A stretch of 64,000 nt of DNA, taken from Tenacibaculum aquimarinum (GTDB taxonomy: Bacteria > Bacteroidota > Bacteroidia > Flavobacteriales > Flavobacteriaceae). The notes beneath the pieces are model-generated. The model was not told the origin of the DNA and made no database searches. It was given only the letters and a program-made list of their open reading frames with translations. Of the stretch, positions 60,561-64,000 are shown in pieces. Location of the stretch: assembly GCF_022478115.1 (NCBI RefSeq), contig NZ_JAKGSC010000001.1:1054001-1118000 (forward strand), written 5' to 3'. How positions within the stretch are numbered: position 1 is the first letter of the stretch; each line of letters starts with the position of its first letter. The position numbers were made by a program, and so were the translations under genes.

Positions 60561-61388
60561 ATGAAAAAGGTAATTGCTATTCAAGGAGCAGAAGGCTCAA
60601 ATCATCATAAAGTTGCTCGCGACTTTTATGGAACGTCAATAGCATTAAAAGAATGTATGTCTTTTGATGTGTTGGTAGATAGTTTGTTAGACGGTTCTGC
60701 AACTCTTGCTGTTATGGCTTTAGAGAATACAATTGCGGGTTCAATTATTCCTAATTATGCTTTAATTGATAATAACAATCTTCATATAGTTGGAGAAGAA
60801 TATTTAAATATTCATCATCATTTAATGTGTTTAAAGGGTCAGGAATTTAAAGATATTAAAGAGGTTTGGTCGCATCCAATGGCATTGTTACAATGTAAAG
60901 AGTTCTTCAAAAAGCATCCTCATATTAAATTAGTAGAAGATGTAGATACAGCTGAAGTTGCAAAACGAATAGCAAATAAAAAATTGAAAGGAATTGCTGC
61001 AATTGCACCAAAAATAGCCGCAGAAATATTTGATTTAGATATTATTGAAGATGAAATTCAAACAATAAAAGATAATTCAACAAGATTTGTAATTGTTCAG
61101 ACAGAAGAACCAAATAACGGAATAGATCAAATTAATAAAGCGTCGTTAAAATTTCAATTAAATCATAAAAGAGGAAGTTTAGCAGCAATATTAAATGTGT
61201 TAAGCGATTGTAAAATGAGTTTAACAAAAATTCAATCGTTGCCAGTTATAGAAAAACCTTGGAAGTATTCATTCTTTGTAGATGTTACTTTTGACGATTA
61301 TAAAGAATATAAAAAAGCAGAGGCAATTTTAATGATAATGGCAGAAGAATTTAAAATACTAGGAACCTACAAAAACGGCAGAAAATAG
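60561..61388 (+). CDS. pheA: Prephenate dehydratase with ACT domain
   Basis: 275 residues. The PDT domain (about 1-180) has AIQGAEGSNHHKVARDFYG, the catalytic Thr in DNSTRFVIV and conserved IAGSIIPNYALI. An ACT domain (about 195-270) follows, with KRGSLAAILNVLSDCKMSLTKIQS and the FFVDV strand; its normally conserved ESRP motif, which binds Phe in the feedback-inhibited enzymes, reads QSLPV here, so classical Phe inhibition is uncertain. No chorismate mutase domain is fused to this protein. The enzyme converts prephenate to phenylpyruvate. First gene of the aromatic operon. Confidence 0.95.
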   Translation: MKKVIAIQGAEGSNHHKVARDFYGTSIALKECMSFDVLVDSLLDGSATLAVMALENTIAGSIIPNYALIDNNNLHIVGEEYLNIHHHLMCLKGQEFKDIKEVWSHPMALLQCKEFFKKHPHIKLVEDVDTAEVAKRIANKKLKGIAAIAPKIAAEIFDLDIIEDEIQTIKDNSTRFVIVQTEEPNNGIDQINKASLKFQLNHKRGSLAAILNVLSDCKMSLTKIQSLPVIEKPWKYSFFVDVTFDDYKEYKKAEAILMIMAEEFKILGTYKNGRK

Positions 61389-61395
61389 CGAAGCT

Positions 61396-61416
61396 ATCCT
61401 GAATGAGTTTCAGGAT
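61396..61416 (+). repeat. Short hairpin (ATCCTGAA/TTCAGGAT family) between pheA and the aminotransferase
   Basis: ATCCTGAA pairs with TTCAGGAT around TGAGT in the 44-base gap. A smaller hairpin, ATAGC-GAA-GCTAT, lies at 61385-61397. Related to the worn copy at 55283; could modulate mRNA processing between the two genes. Confidence 0.6.
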
Positions 61417-61432
61417 TTTATTATAAAAAAGG

Positions 61433-62575
61433 ATGATACAACCAGCTAAAAGATTAGATACAGTTCAAGAATACTATTTCTCTAAAAAATTAAGAGAAGT
61501 ACGTGGTTTAGTAGCTGCAGGAAAACCAATTATTAATATGGGAATTGGGTCTCCAGATTTACAACCACCGGCAAAAGTTTTAGAAGCAATTTCTGATAGT
61601 TTGGGAGATGCAAGCGCACATAAATATCAATCATATCAGGGTTTACCGGAATTAAGAAATGCAATTTCAACTTTTTATAAAAACAAATTTTCTGTAGAAT
61701 CTAATCCGGAAAATGAGGTTTTACCATTAATGGGAAGTAAGGAAGGAATTATGCATATTTCTATGGCTTTTTTAAATGAAGGCGATAAAGTTTTAATTCC
61801 TAATCCAGGTTATCCAACATATACTTCAGTTACAAAATTAGTAGGAGCAGAACCACTTTTTTATAATTTAAGTTCAGAAAGTAATTGGCAGCCAAATTTT
61901 GAGGAATTAGAAAGTCAAGATTTAGAAAATGTAAAAATTATGTGGGTAAATTATCCGCATATGCCAACAGGAACAAATGCAACATTAGCAACGTTTAAAA
62001 AACTGGTTGCCTTTGGTAAAAAGCATAACATTTTAATTATAAATGACAATCCATATAGTTTTATTTTAAATGATAAACCTATTAGTATTTTACAAGTTGA
62101 AGGCGCAAAAGACATCGCTTTAGAGTTAAATTCATTAAGTAAAACCTTTAATATGGCAGGTTGGCGCGTTGGTATGTTGTTAGGTAATTCAACGTTTATT
62201 AATGAAGTTTTAAAGGTAAAATCTAACATGGATTCAGGTATGTTTTACGGAATTCAAAAAGGAGCAATTGAAGCTTTACAACTATCTGACGATTGGTTTT
62301 TAAAGCAAAATAAAATTTACGAAGAACGAAGAAATCTAATTTGGCAATTAGCCGATAAATTAGAAGCAACGTATAATAAGAATTCAACAGGATTATTTGT
62401 TTGGGCAAAAATTCCTGCAGGAAAAAAATCAGAAGAAGTTACAGATTCGGTATTATATAATAACGATATTTTTATAACACCAGGAACTATTTTTGGTTCA
62501 CGAGGAGAAGGATATATTCGTTTTTCTTTATGTGTAACAACAGCTGTAATTAAAGAAGCAATATCAAGATTATAG
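61433..62575 (+). CDS. Class I aminotransferase, aromatic or aspartate type
   Basis: 380 residues, PLP-dependent fold type I. NMGIGSPDLQPPAKVLEAI, the PNPGYPTYTSV substrate loop and LNSLSKTFNMAGWRVGMLLG with the PLP lysine (in SLSK, about 239) are clear. No signal peptide. In this position between pheA and tyrA it most likely transaminates phenylpyruvate and 4-hydroxyphenylpyruvate (or prephenate), the last step of Phe and Tyr synthesis; sequence alone would also allow other amino acids. It starts 44 bases after pheA and ends two bases before tyrA. Confidence 0.92.
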   Translation: MIQPAKRLDTVQEYYFSKKLREVRGLVAAGKPIINMGIGSPDLQPPAKVLEAISDSLGDASAHKYQSYQGLPELRNAISTFYKNKFSVESNPENEVLPLMGSKEGIMHISMAFLNEGDKVLIPNPGYPTYTSVTKLVGAEPLFYNLSSESNWQPNFEELESQDLENVKIMWVNYPHMPTGTNATLATFKKLVAFGKKHNILIINDNPYSFILNDKPISILQVEGAKDIALELNSLSKTFNMAGWRVGMLLGNSTFINEVLKVKSNMDSGMFYGIQKGAIEALQLSDDWFLKQNKIYEERRNLIWQLADKLEATYNKNSTGLFVWAKIPAGKKSEEVTDSVLYNNDIFITPGTIFGSRGEGYIRFSLCVTTAVIKEAISRL

Positions 62576-62577
62576 GT

Positions 62578-63429
62578 ATGAAAAACATTTACTTAATTGG
62601 TGTTGGTTTAATTGGCGGTAGTTTTGCCATCGATATAAAAAAGAACAATCCAGAAACTGTAATTTACGGAATAGATGCCAGTGAAGATCATTTAGATAAA
62701 GCGATAGCATTAGGTGTAATTCAAGAAAAAGCAGTTTTAGATGATATTGAAAAAGCAGACTTGGTAATTGTGTCAATTCCGGTAGATGCAACGGTAAAAT
62801 TATTACCAATTATTTTAGATAAAATATCAGATAATGGTTTAGTAGTAGACGCAGGATCCACAAAAGAAGCAATTTGTAAAGCGGTTGAACATCATCCTAG
62901 AAGAAGAAATTATTTAGCATGTCATCCAATTGCAGGAACAGAAAATTCTGGACCAACAGCAGCCATTTCTGGCTTATACGTTGGTAAAACGAATATTATT
63001 TGCGAAGTTGAAAAGACAACTTTTAAATTACAAGAGAAAGCTTTAAAGCTTTTTACCGACATTGGAATGCGTATTAGATACATGGATGCAGTTTCGCATG
63101 ATAAACATATTGCCTATGTTTCGCACTTATCTCACATAAGCGCATTTATGTTAGGTAAAACAGTTATAGATAAAGAAAGAAATGAGCGCGATATTTTTGA
63201 TATGGCAGGTTCAGGTTTTGCCTCAACAGTTCGTTTGGCAAAAAGTAGTCCAGCAATGTGGACACCAATTTTTGAGCAGAATAAAGAAAATGTAATAGAA
63301 ACATTAGAAGAATACATCAATAATTTAGAACATTTTAAAAAATTGATGCAACAAGATAATTTCTCCGAAATTTTTAACGAAATGGAGAATACAAATTATA
63401 TAAAACAAATATTAAACGGCATAAATTAA
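62578..63429 (+). CDS. tyrA: Prephenate dehydrogenase
   Basis: 283 residues. NAD-binding IGVGLIGGSFAIDI at residues 6-19, the DAGSTKEAICKAV motif, the substrate loop CHPIAGTENSGP, and the helical dimerisation part with HDKHIAYVSHLSHISAFML are typical of TyrA. No chorismate mutase or ACT domain is attached. It oxidatively decarboxylates prephenate to 4-hydroxyphenylpyruvate for tyrosine. It begins two bases after the aminotransferase gene and is followed, 20 bases on, by the DAHP synthase gene. Confidence 0.96.
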   Translation: MKNIYLIGVGLIGGSFAIDIKKNNPETVIYGIDASEDHLDKAIALGVIQEKAVLDDIEKADLVIVSIPVDATVKLLPIILDKISDNGLVVDAGSTKEAICKAVEHHPRRRNYLACHPIAGTENSGPTAAISGLYVGKTNIICEVEKTTFKLQEKALKLFTDIGMRIRYMDAVSHDKHIAYVSHLSHISAFMLGKTVIDKERNERDIFDMAGSGFASTVRLAKSSPAMWTPIFEQNKENVIETLEEYINNLEHFKKLMQQDNFSEIFNEMENTNYIKQILNGIN

Positions 63430-63449
63430 AAGCCAAAACAAGTAGAAAG

Positions 63450-64000
63450 ATGAAGAATACAAAAGAATTAAGAACATGGTTGGACGATATGAAATTAGAT
63501 CATCCACTAGTAATAGCAGGGCCTTGTAGTGCAGAAACCGAAGAGCAGGTTTTAAAAATTGCACACGAATTAAAAGATTCTGATGTAAATTATTTCCGTG
63601 CAGGAATTTGGAAACCAAGAACAAGACCAGGAAACTTTGAAGGAGTTGGTGCGTTAGGTTTAAAATGGTTACAAAAAGTAAAAGCAGAAACAGGAATGAA
63701 AACCTGTACAGAAGTTGCAAATACAGCACACGTAAAGTTAGCTTTAGAGCACGATATCGATTTATTGTGGATTGGTGCACGTACAGCAGTTTCTCCTTTT
63801 ATTATGCAAGAATTAGCAGACGCTTTACACGGTACAGACAAAATTGTATTGGTTAAAAACCCAATAAACCCAGATTTAGCTTTATGGTTAGGCGGTATTG
63901 AAAGATTATACACTGCAGATATTAAAAATTTAGGAGCAATTCACAGAGGTTTTTCTACGTATGAAAAAACTAAATATAGAAATACTCCAGAATGGCAAAT
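63450..64000 (+). CDS. DAHP synthase (type I-beta), probably fused to chorismate mutase; 3' end cut by window edge
   Basis: 183 residues of the N-terminal part are visible, beginning MKNTKELRTWLDDM. The KDO8P/DAHP synthase barrel is marked by HPLVIAGPCSAETEEQ, YFRAGIWKPRTRPGNFEGVG, LDLL-like DIDLLWIGARTAVSPF, and LVKNPINPDLALWLGGIER. The enzyme condenses phosphoenolpyruvate and erythrose-4-phosphate, the first step of the shikimate pathway. In Bacteroidota the homolog usually carries a C-terminal AroQ chorismate mutase, which would supply the missing mutase of this operon; that part lies beyond the window and is inferred. Confidence 0.93.
   Translation, partial: MKNTKELRTWLDDMKLDHPLVIAGPCSAETEEQVLKIAHELKDSDVNYFRAGIWKPRTRPGNFEGVGALGLKWLQKVKAETGMKTCTEVANTAHVKLALEHDIDLLWIGARTAVSPFIMQELADALHGTDKIVLVKNPINPDLALWLGGIERLYTADIKNLGAIHRGFSTYEKTKYRNTPEWQ

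Overview
The window is an AT-rich chromosomal segment of a marine-type Flavobacteriaceae (Bacteroidota). The evidence is the alternative complex III plus cytochrome oxidase operon, TonB receptors with carboxypeptidase-like N-terminal domains, two secreted proteins with gliding-motility-type (type B) C-terminal sorting domains, a DUF5686 outer-membrane protein, promoters matching the Bacteroidota -7 consensus TAnnTTTG, and near absence of Shine-Dalgarno sites. The gene content resembles Polaribacter or Tenacibaculum relatives, but the genus is an inference. Nearly everything is core genome. I see no tRNA, rRNA, CRISPR array, insertion sequence or prophage.

Layout. 1-1.4 kb: end of infB and a small SPOR protein. 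1.5-13.1 kb: a respiratory operon, actABCDEF then coxBA, which carries electrons from quinol through c hemes to an oxygen-reducing oxidase; its transcript probably begins with a perfect 9-bp hairpin. 13.1-19.4 kb: ruvB, an unknown membrane protein, a SulP transporter, and a persulfide-handling set (CstB-like fusion, rhodanese lipoprotein, HMA protein). 19.4-25.5 kb: a minus-strand thiamine-linked locus (TPP riboswitch and TonB receptor, PnuC/PnuT transporter, NadR-like kinase, thiamine-binding-fold protein) with arfB, an archaeal-type lipid synthase and a phosphopantetheinyl transferase. 25.5-27.5 kb: ahcY and a DinB-like protein. 27.4-34.9 kb: two giant secreted T9SS proteins, one with a 270-bp tandem array. 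35-41.4 kb: YifB, DUF4126, DsbD, TilS and a lipase-like hydrolase. 41.5-46 kb: a TonB receptor, a small protein and pabB. 45.8-46.5 kb: a scar where a decayed copy of the hppA 3' end is joined to a frameshifted pxpC tail. 46.5-50.7 kb: three small envelope/stress proteins, then membrane and soluble pyrophosphatases. 50.7-59.9 kb: DUF5686 protein, pdhB, etfBA, bifunctional nuclease, nucleoside transporter, thyA and a CBM48 protein. 60.4 kb to the end: the aromatic amino-acid operon pheA-aminotransferase-tyrA-DAHP synthase.

The most striking element is at 60.37-60.56 kb, directly ahead of pheA. A promoter is followed by a 26-codon leader reading frame with eight consecutive alternating Phe and Tyr codons, then mutually exclusive antiterminator and terminator hairpins. 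This is a complete transcription attenuator sensing charged Phe- and Tyr-tRNA, in a phylum where leader-peptide attenuation is little described.

Other notable signals are a 26-bp perfect palindrome placed as an operator on the etfBA promoter; four copies of a roughly 100-bp dispersed intergenic repeat; a 73-bp palindromic repeat inserted between the TPP riboswitch and its gene; and promoters that imply nearly leaderless ruvB and pabB mRNAs.
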